In this document: positions 18,139 to 29,250 of the stretch, piece after piece
How the letters are laid out: each line of letters opens with the position of its first letter
How positions within the stretch are numbered: the first letter of the stretch is position 1
Source: Alphaproteobacteria bacterium
GTDB taxonomy: Bacteria > Pseudomonadota > Alphaproteobacteria > Bin95
DNA: 64,000 nucleotides
NCBI GenBank assembly: GCA_022827685.1
Contig: JAJEIH010000095.1
Location: forward strand, 1 to 64,000
Direction of reading: 5' to 3'
Program-made: the position numbers and the translations under genes
The notes under the pieces: generated by a model
Told to the model about the DNA's origin: nothing
What the model saw: the letters and a program-made list of their open reading frames with translations, nothing else
Database searches by the model: none

Positions 18139-20183
18139 TGTCTTTCCGAAAATGCCTCCTGGCGACGCTGCTGCTGCCGGCGTTCGCCGGCGCGCAACCG
18201 GTCCCGGCAGGCGCGCTGCCCGCGGATACGCTGGAGTCGGTCGTTTCGGTGCTGCCCGTCTGGCCGGGGCGGCCGCAGGGCGGCGCGGGCGGACGCCCCG
18301 GCGTCGCCCCCGAAGGCAGCGGCGTGGTCCTGGAGCCCGGCCTCATCGCGACGGCATGGCATGCGGTCGAGCCCGCCCGGCGGATCGACGTGCGCCTGTC
18401 CGACGGCCGCATTCTGCCGGCCAGACTGGTTGCGAAGGACGCCGCGAGCGACGTCGCCCTGTTGCGCGTCGATGCCCGCCTTCCGCCCATCGGGATCGCG
18501 CCGGCGCCGCGGCTTGCGCAACCCGTATGCGCCGTCGGCAACACGTTCGGCCTCGGCCTTTCCGTGACATGCGGCGTGGTTTCCGCGCTGAACGTGACGG
18601 ACGCAGGCTTCAACGCCGTGGAGGACTTCGTCCAGACCGACGCGGCCGCCAATCCGGGCAGTTCCGGCGGCGCGCTGGTGGACCGGCAGGGCCGCCTGGT
18701 GGGCATGATGTCGGCGATCTTCGCCTCGGAGGGTGACACCGACATCGGCGTGAATTTCGCCGTTTCGACCGAGCTGCTCATGCGCGTCGTCGAGGCGCTG
18801 ATCTCCGATGGCAGGGTCGAATATCCCGCGCCCGGCTGGCGGCTGGAGACCCCGGGGCGCGACCGGCTGGCCGGGGCGGCCGCCCCGGTGGTCGGCGCCG
18901 TCGGCGAAGGCGGTCCGGCGGACAGGGCGGGCATCCGGCCCGGAGACACGGTCCTGAAAATCGGCGCGCGCCGGGTGCGCACGCCCCGCGATGCGATTGC
19001 CGCATTCGCCGTCATCCGCGATCCCGGCGCGCCGGTGGACATCGCATTGCTGCGCGGCGGCCGGCGGACGGTCGTCCCGCTCTCCTTCGATGCCGCGCCG
19101 AAGACCGCCGACGCGCCGGAGAAGCCGGAGGCGCTGGCGGACTGCCCCCATCCGGCGCCGGTCTGCCTCGTCCGGCAGGCGGTCTTCCCGGTCTCCGGCT
19201 TCGACCCGGCCGCAAGCGCAACGCGGATCGGTTCCGCGCTGCTCGTCACCAACCGGCATGTCGTGGCGGACCGGCCGGACGCGGTCGTCCACACGCCCGG
19301 CGGGCCGAGGGAGGCGAGGGTGGTTCCCTCCTCCTATGCCGGCGATCTGGCGCTTCTGGAAGTCCAGGGACTGCCCTCGGACGGGTTCGTCCCCGACCTC
19401 GAAGGCGAAGTCCCGGGAGATGGCCGCTTCTACGCCGTCGGCGTCGATATAGCCCGGAAGGAGGTGCGCGTCTTCGACCCCGGCGGGCTGATCGCGGGGC
19501 CTGCGGAGGGCGCGCCGCTTGGGCGGTTGCACATTCGCGCGCGCATGCAGCCCGGCGTCAGCGGCGGCGCACTGGTGGACCAAGCCGGCAATCTGGCGGG
19601 GATTGCCGTCGGCGGCGGCGACGGGCGGTTCGAGGCGATGCCGCTGGAAGGCGTTCGCGCGCTCCTGTCCCTGCGCACGGACCCTGAGGCCGCCGAGGTC
19701 ACGCGCCGGCTGGGAGCGGCCTTCTCGGCCTGTGCGGCCGGGATCGACGCATTCCAGGGCCGTGCGGCGAGCGGGTCCGACCGCGACGGGCTGGCCGGGA
19801 CCTGCGCCGCGGCAAGGAACCACGGCCAGTTGCTCGAAGCCGGGCGGCTGCTCGCGCGAGCCGGCGATTTCGACCGCGCCATCGCCTTGCACGGCCAGGC
19901 AGTCGGCCAGGTCCCGAACTCGATCAATGCGAGGATTTCGCTGCTGGTGTCGCTGCAGCTCGGCGGGCGCTTCGAGGAGATGACGGGCCATGCGCGCCGG
20001 TTGATGGGCATGGCGCCCGAAGACCCGCAGGCCTTGCGGTTCGCCATACAGTCCGGCGTCTGGGGCAAGGCGCCTGAACTGGCGGAGGAAGCCTACCGGG
20101 CGCTCCGGAAGGCCGATCCGCGCCAGGCCGAGGCCGCCCGGCGCTTCATCGACGCGGCCCCGCCCGCGCCGCCGCGCCGGTAG
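18138..20183 (+). CDS. Secreted protease with two trypsin-like domains, PDZ and TPR-like region
   Basis: The 681-residue product begins with a signal peptide (about 1-19, cleavage after AGA). A first trypsin/HtrA-like domain has His75 in AWHAV, Asp105 in SDVALL and Ser176 in NPGSSGGAL. A PDZ domain follows at about 243-318. A second trypsin-like domain has His374 in NRHVV, Asp403 in GDLALL and Ser475 in GVSGGAL. The C-terminus (about 555-665) is helical and TPR-like. Both triads look complete, which is unusual for a single chain. It should act in the periplasm. It overlaps tgt by one base and faces a convergent subtilase gene. Confidence 0.87.
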   Translation: MSFRKCLLATLLLPAFAGAQPVPAGALPADTLESVVSVLPVWPGRPQGGAGGRPGVAPEGSGVVLEPGLIATAWHAVEPARRIDVRLSDGRILPARLVAKDAASDVALLRVDARLPPIGIAPAPRLAQPVCAVGNTFGLGLSVTCGVVSALNVTDAGFNAVEDFVQTDAAANPGSSGGALVDRQGRLVGMMSAIFASEGDTDIGVNFAVSTELLMRVVEALISDGRVEYPAPGWRLETPGRDRLAGAAAPVVGAVGEGGPADRAGIRPGDTVLKIGARRVRTPRDAIAAFAVIRDPGAPVDIALLRGGRRTVVPLSFDAAPKTADAPEKPEALADCPHPAPVCLVRQAVFPVSGFDPAASATRIGSALLVTNRHVVADRPDAVVHTPGGPREARVVPSSYAGDLALLEVQGLPSDGFVPDLEGEVPGDGRFYAVGVDIARKEVRVFDPGGLIAGPAEGAPLGRLHIRARMQPGVSGGALVDQAGNLAGIAVGGGDGRFEAMPLEGVRALLSLRTDPEAAEVTRRLGAAFSACAAGIDAFQGRAASGSDRDGLAGTCAAARNHGQLLEAGRLLARAGDFDRAIALHGQAVGQVPNSINARISLLVSLQLGGRFEEMTGHARRLMGMAPEDPQALRFAIQSGVWGKAPELAEEAYRALRKADPRQAEAARRFIDAAPPAPPRR

Positions 20184-20193
20184 CCGGCGCGGG

Positions 20194-21489
20194 TCAGTCC
20201 GCGAGCGGGTCCGGAATCCAGCCGGCGGTCACGACGCCCTCCCGCTCATAGGGAGACGGCGTTGCGCGCGCCAGAATGCGGGCCTTGAGCGCGGCCGCGC
20301 CGAGCCCGGGCTCCCGCGCCAGCAGCCTCGCGGCAAGGGCGGCGAGGCGCGGAACGGCGTAGCTGGAGCCGGAGGCGGTGCCGGACGCGCCGCGAAAATC
20401 GACGATCTCCACATTCTCCGCCGGCAGCATGACATCCACGCTCTCCCGGCCCCAGTTCGATCCCCGGGCGAGGCGCCCGAAGCCGTCCGCCGACGTGACG
20501 ACGAGAATGTTTTCGAGCCCGGATGCGGCCGGATAGACCGGGTCCCTGTCGATATCGCGGCCGTTATTCCCCGCCGAGACGACGGCCAGAATGTCGTGCC
20601 TGCCGAGTGCGCGCTCGAACCCGCGCCAGTCCTCCGGATTGCGGCTCCCCAGCGGCATGGCGAGGATGCGGGCGCCTGCATCGGCGGCGCGGTGGACCAG
20701 CGCGGCCATGCGGGCCATGTCGGGGCGCGGATAGCGGAACGGGATGAGCGCGGCGGCCGGCGCCTCCCGCGCGAGCACGGATGCGACCGCAGTGCCGTGC
20801 CGGATCGGGAGGAAGGGGCCGCGCGACGTGTCCCCGTCATAGGGCCAGGGATCGAGGTCCCAGAAGTCGTAGCCGAGCGGCCTGCCGTCGCCGTCGCGGG
20901 CCAGCCGGTCGCGGAACGGCGGCAGGTCGTAGGCCAGTCCCGAGTCCACGAGGGCCACCCGGACGCCGCCGGGGTCCGTTCCCTCGGGCCACGGGGCCTG
21001 CAGGGTCTCGGTCCATTTCAGCGTCCGGAGATCGCCTTCGAGCTGGTCGAGATACCGCCAGCCGCCGCCCTCCGTCCGGATCGCCCGCCCGGACCGGATT
21101 GCGCACCCTCCGTCGGCTATGGCCTGAACGGACGGCTGCGCGCCTTCCCCGTCATGTGCCGCATAGGAAACCAGGAACTGGCGCAGCCTGCCGCCGAACT
21201 GCCGCCGCTCGACGGTGAGCTCGTCCGCTCCCGGCAGCAGCAGGCGGACGATGATTCGCCGGGGGTCCCCGTCATCGGGCCGGCGGGTCTCGTCCAGCAG
21301 CCAGCTGCCGGGCAATGCGTCCTGCGCATCGAGGCCGGCAAGCCCCGGCCCCGGGCACAGCCGCTCCACGGCGAGACGCAGCCAGCGGGCCCCGTCCGGG
21401 TCGCGGTCGGCGGCCGAGCCCGCCGGCATCGCGACCGCCGCGGCGAGCGCGAGCGCCGGGCCGAAGACCTTTGCAAGAAGTCGTCCCAT
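20194..21489 (-). CDS. Secreted subtilisin-like serine protease (S8)
   Basis: A 431-residue protein with a signal peptide (about 1-26, AGSA-A) and an N-terminal region of about 140 residues without a known domain. The S8 domain has Asp182 in VALVDSG, His231 in RHGTAVASV, the oxyanion Asn in SAGNNG (308-309), and the nucleophile Ser376 in GSSYAVP, in place of the common GTSMAAP. Start ATG 21489 was chosen because it opens directly into the signal peptide. It ends 10 bp from the convergent double-trypsin protease gene, and two secreted proteases side by side suggest related substrates. Confidence 0.87.
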   Translation of the reverse strand: MGRLLAKVFGPALALAAAVAMPAGSAADRDPDGARWLRLAVERLCPGPGLAGLDAQDALPGSWLLDETRRPDDGDPRRIIVRLLLPGADELTVERRQFGGRLRQFLVSYAAHDGEGAQPSVQAIADGGCAIRSGRAIRTEGGGWRYLDQLEGDLRTLKWTETLQAPWPEGTDPGGVRVALVDSGLAYDLPPFRDRLARDGDGRPLGYDFWDLDPWPYDGDTSRGPFLPIRHGTAVASVLAREAPAAALIPFRYPRPDMARMAALVHRAADAGARILAMPLGSRNPEDWRGFERALGRHDILAVVSAGNNGRDIDRDPVYPAASGLENILVVTSADGFGRLARGSNWGRESVDVMLPAENVEIVDFRGASGTASGSSYAVPRLAALAARLLAREPGLGAAALKARILARATPSPYEREGVVTAGWIPDPLAD

Positions 21490-21628
21490 GGCGCCTGCCG
21501 GCTTATCCGGGAGAGCAGGGGAAATCAAAGCCCCAATGCGAGGTCGGCAGTGCGCGCTAATGCTGCTTGACCCGGCCGCCATGTCGGGACAACACTCCCG
21601 CCCAGGAACTCCAGGAGGAAGCGTTCCC

Positions 21629-22108
<480 letters not shown>

Positions 22109-22111
22109 CCC

Positions 22112-24447
<2,336 letters not shown>

Positions 24448-24466
<19 letters not shown>

Positions 24467-24494
24467 ACCCCCTGCAGGCGCTGAACGCCTGAAC
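24448..24494. repeat. Short tandem duplication at the coxL stop
   Basis: Two 21-bp units at 24448-24468 and 24474-24494, 26 bp apart, differ at two positions. Each contains TGAACGCCTGAAC. The first copy covers the last codons and stop of the large subunit gene; the second lies in the gap before the medium subunit gene, repeating the C-terminal codons in the untranslated spacer. Confidence 0.8.
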
Positions 24495-24511
24495 GCAAGG
24501 AGTCTCTTTCC

Positions 24512-25306
24512 ATGCATGACTTCACCTATCACGCGGCGGGTTCGGTTGCGGACGCCGCCGCCAAGGTCGCCGGCGGCGAGGACGCGGTGCTGATGGCCGG
24601 CGGTATGACCCTGCTGCCGACCCTGAAGCAGCGCCTGGCGCAGCCCTCCGATGTGGTCGATCTCGCGGCCGTCGCCGAGCTCAGGGGCATCCAGGTGTCC
24701 GGCGGCGCGGTCACCGTCGGGGCGATGACGGTCCATGACGCCGTCGCGAACTCGTCCGAGGTTGCCGCCGCGATCCCGGCGCTGGCGGACGTTGCCGGCC
24801 ATATCGGCGACCCGCAGGTCCGCAACCGCGGCACCATCGGCGGCTCCATCGCCAACAACGACCCGGCCGCCGACTATCCGGCCGCCCTGGTGGGCCTCGG
24901 CGCGACCGTCTGCACCGACCGGCGCGAGATCGCGGCGGACGACTTCTTCACCGGCATGTTCGAGACGGCGCTCGACGAGGGCGAGATCGTGACGGCCGTG
25001 CGCTTCCCGGCGCCGGAGACGGCCGCCTACGTGAAGTTCCCGAACCCGGCCTCGCGCTACGCCATCGTCGGCGTGTTCGTGGCCCGGACGGCCGGCGGCG
25101 TGCGCGTCGCGGTGACGGGCGCGGCCGGCTGCGTCTATCGCGAAACGGCGATGGAAGCGGCGCTTGAAGGCAATTTCTCGGCCGCCGCGCTCGAAGGCAT
25201 GACGGCGTCCGCCGACGACCTGAACGAGGATATCCACGCCTCGGCGGAATATCGCGCACACCTGGTCGGCGTCATGGCCCGCCGGGCGGTCGCCGCCTGC
25301 GGATAG
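24512..25306 (+). CDS. coxM: Molybdenum hydroxylase FAD-binding medium subunit (CoxM-like)
   Basis: A 264-residue FAD-binding PCMH-type protein. It has the N-terminal nucleotide-binding [15 protein letters not shown] and the [26 protein letters not shown] stretch typical of the medium subunit. It accepts electrons from the 2Fe-2S subunit and passes them to quinone or another acceptor. AAGGAG lies upstream of ATG 24512. It completes the S-L-M order of the operon; the SMR transporter gene follows after 13 bp and is probably cotranscribed. Confidence 0.92.
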   Translation: MHDFTYHAAGSVADAAAKVAGGEDAVLMAGGMTLLPTLKQRLAQPSDVVDLAAVAELRGIQVSGGAVTVGAMTVHDAVANSSEVAAAIPALADVAGHIGDPQVRNRGTIGGSIANNDPAADYPAALVGLGATVCTDRREIAADDFFTGMFETALDEGEIVTAVRFPAPETAAYVKFPNPASRYAIVGVFVARTAGGVRVAVTGAAGCVYRETAMEAALEGNFSAAALEGMTASADDLNEDIHASAEYRAHLVGVMARRAVAACG

Positions 25307-25319
25307 GGGAGTAAGGGGG

Positions 25320-25646
25320 ATGGCCTGGGCGTATCTGGCGCTCGCCATCCTGCTGGAGACCGTCGGCACCGGCCTGCTGAAGCTTTCCCACGGCTTCGAG
25401 CGGGTCGGGATCGGCGGTCTTTCCATGCTGGCCTACGGCGTGTGCTTCTTCTTCCTGGCGCTCTCGCTCAGGGTCATCCCGGTCGGCGCCGCCTACGCCA
25501 TCTGGTCCGGCATCGGCACGGCGCTGGTCGTGCTGGCGGGCGTCGTCCTGTTCGGCGAGAAGATGAGCCTGCTGAAGGCGGGCCTGATCGCGATGATCGT
25601 GGTCGGCGCGGGCGGCCTCATGCTGCTTACGGATTCAGAGGCCTGA
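25320..25646 (+). CDS. Small multidrug resistance (SMR) family transporter
   Basis: A 108-residue protein with four membrane helices. The essential membrane-embedded glutamate of EmrE-like proteins is present as E13 in LLETVGTGLLKLS, and WSGIGTALV is the third-helix signature. It should export small cations by proton antiport as a dimer. A preceding AGGGGAGTAAGGGGG supplies the ribosome site. Its position right after the hydroxylase operon suggests export or import of a substrate or product, but that is inference. Its 3' end overlaps the convergent DUF985 gene by 12 bp. Confidence 0.9.
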   Translation: MAWAYLALAILLETVGTGLLKLSHGFERVGIGGLSMLAYGVCFFFLALSLRVIPVGAAYAIWSGIGTALVVLAGVVLFGEKMSLLKAGLIAMIVVGAGGLMLLTDSEA

Positions 25647-26039
25647 GGCCGGCGGTTCCCAGCCGGGCGGGGCGATTTCGAAGCCCTCGAAGGTGAAGGC
25701 GGGCGCGACGATGCAGCCGGCGAGGCTCCAGTCTCCGAAGGACCGGCAGCGCTGCCACTCATGCGCCGGCACGACCGCCTGGAGCTCGTGGCCCTCCTCA
25801 AGCGGCCCGAGCGTCACCCGGCGGGTCTCCGTTTCCAGCACCAGTGGCGCGCCGGCGTGCCAGGCCCAGATTTCCGGCGCATCCACCCGGTGCCAGCGCG
25901 ACGGCCCGCCCTCCAGCAGGAAGTAGATGGAGGTCACGGCCGTGCGCCCCTCCCCTGGCGCGCGGTAGGTCTCCCGGTAGAAGCCCCCCTCCGGATGCGG
26001 CTCCAGCCCGAGCCGCCGGACAACCTCTTCCGCTTTCAT
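25635..26039 (-). CDS. DUF985 cupin-fold protein
   Basis: The 134-residue protein starts with the family hallmark LEPHPEGGFYRETYR and continues with TSIYFLLEGGPSRWHRVDAPEIWAWHAG and LAGCIVAPAFTFEGFE. DUF985 proteins are small RmlC-like cupins of unknown reaction; some are annotated as sugar-isomerase-like. The start overlaps the end of the DUF177 gene by 4 bp, so it is likely the last gene of the chaperone-DUF177-cupin unit. Confidence 0.85.
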   Translation of the reverse strand: MKAEEVVRRLGLEPHPEGGFYRETYRAPGEGRTAVTSIYFLLEGGPSRWHRVDAPEIWAWHAGAPLVLETETRRVTLGPLEEGHELQAVVPAHEWQRCRSFGDWSLAGCIVAPAFTFEGFEIAPPGWEPPASGL

Positions 26040-26545
26040 TCGTCCGGTTCCCTCAGCCCGGCCAGCGCGGCGAAAGGGCCGGCGGGCGCCTCGTCGGCCT
26101 CGGGCTCGTATTCGAGTTCGGCGATGTCGGCGCCGGGGGCGCGGGGATGCGGGTCGAGGCCGAGCGCCAGCACCTCCGAAACCAGCTCCAGGAGATCGAC
26201 GCCTTCGGGCGGCAGCGGCTCGGGCGCGTCCTCCTCCAGCGCGGCGACCTCGACCTCGCGCTCATCCGCCTCGGGCCGTCCCGGCAGGTAGCGCCGCGTT
26301 TCCGGCTCGGCGAAGTCCTCGTCGAAGAGCTCCGCCGTCACCACGCAGAGCCGCCGGAGCCGGGCCGACACCCGGCCTTCCAGCTCAAGCGCGCCCTCCG
26401 GCAGCGGCCGGGCGGTAAAGGCCGCCTCGACGCAATGCACCGCCGGCAGGTCGAAAAGCTCTGCCAGACCCCGGCACTCCGCCGCCGTGGCGCGGGCCTC
26501 GATGCGCGTTTCGGCCTCGGGGCGGGCGATCCGGCGGGTCAGCAT
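26036..26545 (-). CDS. DUF177 (YceD-family) protein
   Basis: A 169-residue acidic protein. It has the conserved CVVTAELFDEDFAEP segment in the middle, including the cysteine, and the LGLDPHPRAPGADI motif near the end. DUF177/YceD proteins are linked to 23S rRNA accumulation and in many bacteria precede rpmF-plsX-fabH. Here that lipid-synthesis cluster is absent and a cupin gene follows. It overlaps the bc1 chaperone gene by 7 bp, as is common in Alphaproteobacteria. Confidence 0.85.
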   Translation of the reverse strand: MLTRRIARPEAETRIEARATAAECRGLAELFDLPAVHCVEAAFTARPLPEGALELEGRVSARLRRLCVVTAELFDEDFAEPETRRYLPGRPEADEREVEVAALEEDAPEPLPPEGVDLLELVSEVLALGLDPHPRAPGADIAELEYEPEADEAPAGPFAALAGLREPDE

Positions 26546-27105
26546 GGCGGGGCCTCCGGGAAAGACAGCTCGCCGGCGGCAAGCGCGGCGTCCTCCTGCG
26601 CGGCGAGCGCCGCCTCGACCGCGCGGATATAGGCCGCCGCCCGTTCGGCCCGGACGGAGTCGGCCTCCAGCGTGCCGTAGAGGTTGCGCTCCGTCGCCGC
26701 CGCGAGATCGCCGCCGCGGTCCAGCCCGTCGCTATAGGCATCCAGCCGGCCGTAAAAGGCCGACGCCATCCGCTTCACCTTCCGGCCGACCGAGAGGTCG
26801 CCCGCGCCCATCTCGCGCAGGTTCCGGTCCATGTCCGCGACGAAGAGGTCCACCAGGCCCTGGCCCAGCCCGCCCAGCGCCGGGGCCCTTTGCAGGCGCC
26901 GCAGCAGCAGCGCCGCATGCAGGGTCACCAGCTCGAACCGCCCGTCCAGCGTGTCCGGCACGCCGAGCGCCAGCATGACCGCCGGCCGGCGCGCCGCATC
27001 GACGGCGGCGCGGTAGAGCGCCCGGGCCGCGTCGGCCGGCTGCGGCCTGAAAATCAGGCGTTTCAACGCGCCGAGATTGACAGCGGGGCCTCGTCTCGCC
27101 ATCAA
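26539..27105 (-). CDS. Ubiquinol-cytochrome c chaperone (CBP3/UQCC1 family)
   Basis: A 188-residue helical protein with the family core: ALYRAAVDAARRPAVMLALGVPDTLDGRFELVTLHAALLLRRL and DLFVADMDRNLREMGAGDLSVGRKVKRMASAFYGRLDAY. CBP3-type proteins help assemble cytochrome b of the bc1 complex at the membrane. It is the first gene of the unit with DUF177 and is divergent from bamE over 32 bp. Confidence 0.92.
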   Translation of the reverse strand: MMARRGPAVNLGALKRLIFRPQPADAARALYRAAVDAARRPAVMLALGVPDTLDGRFELVTLHAALLLRRLQRAPALGGLGQGLVDLFVADMDRNLREMGAGDLSVGRKVKRMASAFYGRLDAYSDGLDRGGDLAAATERNLYGTLEADSVRAERAAAYIRAVEAALAAQEDAALAAGELSFPEAPPC

Positions 27106-27137
27106 GAAGCGGAACTCCGGAGCGGGAAGCGCTGCCC

Positions 27138-27578
27138 ATGATACGGATTGCCGCCATGCTTGTCGCGCTTGGCCTCGTGCTCGCCGGCTGCGCGCCCGCC
27201 ATCGACCATCGCGGCTATGTGGTGCCGAAACAGGCGGTGGAGAAGCTCGCCTCGGGCACGGCGACGCGCGATGAAGTGCTGCAGGCGCTCGGATCGCCCT
27301 CCAGCACCGCCGCCCTTGACGACAACACCTGGTACTATATCGGCGAGACGACCTGGCGCGAGGCGTTCCTGGATCCCGAACTGATCGAGCGCCATATCCT
27401 CATCCTGCGCTTCGACGATGGCGGCCTGCTTTCCGAGATCGGGACGAAAGACGCCAAGAGCGGCCGCGAGGTCGTCCTGGTCAGCCGCGAGACGCCGACG
27501 GCCGGCCATTCGATCACCATTCTGGAACAGATACTCGGCAATGTCGGGCGCTTCAGCCAGCCGGCCGGCGCCCAGTAG
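27138..27578 (+). CDS. bamE: BamE/OmlA (SmpA) outer membrane lipoprotein
   Basis: The 146-residue protein has a lipoprotein signal with lipobox LAGC (Cys18) and a BamE domain: YVVPKQAVEKLASGTATRDEVLQALGSPSSTAALDDNTWYYIG. BamE is a non-essential part of the BAM complex that inserts beta-barrel proteins into the outer membrane. It is divergent from the bc1 chaperone gene, a conserved alphaproteobacterial layout, and ends 7 bp from the convergent trypco1 gene. Confidence 0.92.
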   Translation: MIRIAAMLVALGLVLAGCAPAIDHRGYVVPKQAVEKLASGTATRDEVLQALGSPSSTAALDDNTWYYIGETTWREAFLDPELIERHILILRFDDGGLLSEIGTKDAKSGREVVLVSRETPTAGHSITILEQILGNVGRFSQPAGAQ

Positions 27579-27584
27579 AGCGGA

Positions 27585-28067
27585 TCAATCCCTGTCCCTG
27601 TCCCGGTCCTTGCGGAAGCCGGGGCGCCTCGGGCCGCCGCCCCTCGGCGGGCCCCGCCGGTCGTCATAGCCGCCGCGGCGGTCGTCGTAGCCGCCCCCGC
27701 CCCGCCTGTCCTCGAAGGGACGGCCCCGCTGGCGGTCGCCCTGCCGGTCGGCGGGCCGCGCGCCGCGCTGCCACTCCAGCGTGATGCGGAACGCCGCGCC
27801 TTCGTCGCCGGCCGCCACCACCGGCTCGCCGGCGGCGTCGAATTTCAGCGCGAACGCAATCGCCACCTTTCCGGGCTCCGCCGCCTTCACCTGCTCGAGC
27901 AGGGTCCCGGCCAGCGGCTGCAGGCGCGAGGCGGCGCGCTCGAACCGCGGCACGATCTCCATCCCGCCCGCGGCCGCGTCTTCGGACGGCTCGGCCTCGC
28001 CGGCAAGGGTTTCGACATGGATCGTGCTGCCGTCGGACAGCAGGAACTTGACGGTCTTCGCACTCAT
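27585..28067 (-). CDS. Trypco1-like domain protein with Arg/Gly-rich disordered tail
   Basis: The 160-residue protein has an N-terminal domain (about 4-100) starting VKFLLSDGSTIHVE and ending FALKFDAAGEPVVAAGDEGAAFRITLEW. From memory this matches the trypco1 (trypsin-co-occurring) domain, known beside trypsin-like proteases and conflict-system effectors. The tail (about 101-160) is low-complexity with RGGGGYDDRRGGYDDRR, RPPRGGGPRR and an RD repeat, like RGG RNA-binding tails. The start was set at 28067 because the conserved domain begins there. No protease gene is directly adjacent; the double-trypsin protease lies about 7.4 kb away. Its role is unknown. Confidence 0.65.
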   Translation of the reverse strand: MSAKTVKFLLSDGSTIHVETLAGEAEPSEDAAAGGMEIVPRFERAASRLQPLAGTLLEQVKAAEPGKVAIAFALKFDAAGEPVVAAGDEGAAFRITLEWQRGARPADRQGDRQRGRPFEDRRGGGGYDDRRGGYDDRRGPPRGGGPRRPGFRKDRDRDRD

Positions 28068-28172
28068 ATGCAGGGCAATCCTATGCCGCGTTCGCTGCGG
28101 CGACGGGCGCCCGGGACAAGCTCCCCGGCGCAAGAGGGGCGGAACTTACCACCCCGCCCGCCGGGGCCCAAC

Positions 28173-29228
28173 CTAATTCACCAGGAGCGGCGCCGACAGC
28201 GGCACGCCCGGCACGTTGATGCCGTTCGGCCGGCCGGACGCCGTCGCCTCCTGGTATTCCTCCGTCATCACCGGCGGCAGGTCCGGCCCGTCCGCGCAGG
28301 CGAGCCAGAGGCGCAGCATGTGGCGTTTGCGCTCCGGGTCCTCCCAGTCCAGATAGGCCGTGCGCGAATGCAGGATGCGGTGGTTGGAGACGATCTGGAG
28401 GTCGCCTTCCTCCAGCACCATGTCGAGATGGAGCGCCGGGTCGGCAACGAGCGCATCGATCATGTCCATCGCTTCGGTCTGGAGCGCGGTCGGCTCCGGC
28501 GGGCCGGGCATGGGGCGCGCCTTCTCGATGGCGCTGCGCACATAGGTCGTGACCACATTGCCCCGCCAGGGCAGGAACACCGGCACCTCCGCCCAGGGCC
28601 TGCGGCCCGCCGGCACCTCGCCCCAGCGCGTGCGGGCGATGGGCCGGCAGAGCGCGTCCGCCAGGTCCGGCCGGCGGCGGGCCATCTCGTTCCAGAGGGT
28701 GACGGAGCTCACCAGAGAAGACAGCCCGCCCTCGCGCGCCGTCCTGAGGCAGAGCAGGCAGGCGAGGTCCGATTCGTCGGTGTGGTAGGGCAGGCGTGCA
28801 TTGGTCTGGTAGCCGCGCGTCTCCGCGAGACTGTAGTCGAGGCCGAGGTCGCGGACATGGCCCAGCACATGGCCCTTGCCGTTCTGCGAGACCGCCTCGC
28901 CGAGATGCAGGCCGAGCAGCCAGAAGGCCGCCGCCGCGCGCCTGAGCGGCCAGCGCCCGACCGGCAGGCCCCGGATCACCTGGAAGCCGATGCCGTGCAG
29001 CGCCTCCTCGCGGATGCGGTCGAGCCGCGCCGACAGCTTCGGCAGGGGATCGCGGGCGATCTCCAGAATGGGCACCTCGTCGAGCCGGGCGGCGGCGGCT
29101 TCGATCTCGGCGGCCTCTTCCGGCGCGAGCTCGTGCGTCCAGAGCTCCGGCCGGCGCGCCATGTCCGGGCCGTACCAGCATTGCGGCGTCTCCACCGGAG
29201 CCGGCCCCGCATTCAGGATGTCGTTCAT
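28173..29228 (-). CDS. TauD/TfdA-family Fe(II)/2-oxoglutarate dioxygenase
   Basis: A 351-residue protein with the iron triad: His149 and Asp151 in YHTDESD and a distal His287 in HSRTAY, and Arg306 in HMLRLWL for 2-oxoglutarate. The reaction is oxidation of an unknown substrate with release of succinate and CO2. Start ATG 29228 was preferred over an upstream ATG that lies inside the neighbouring hydrolase gene; a purine-rich GGGGAAAG lies upstream. It is cotranscribed with the MBL hydrolase (22 bp gap). A paralogue lies at 32585. Confidence 0.88.
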   Translation of the reverse strand: MNDILNAGPAPVETPQCWYGPDMARRPELWTHELAPEEAAEIEAAAARLDEVPILEIARDPLPKLSARLDRIREEALHGIGFQVIRGLPVGRWPLRRAAAAFWLLGLHLGEAVSQNGKGHVLGHVRDLGLDYSLAETRGYQTNARLPYHTDESDLACLLCLRTAREGGLSSLVSSVTLWNEMARRRPDLADALCRPIARTRWGEVPAGRRPWAEVPVFLPWRGNVVTTYVRSAIEKARPMPGPPEPTALQTEAMDMIDALVADPALHLDMVLEEGDLQIVSNHRILHSRTAYLDWEDPERKRHMLRLWLACADGPDLPPVMTEEYQEATASGRPNGINVPGVPLSAPLLVN

Positions 29229-29250
29229 CGTGTCCGCTTTCCCCGCTCTG

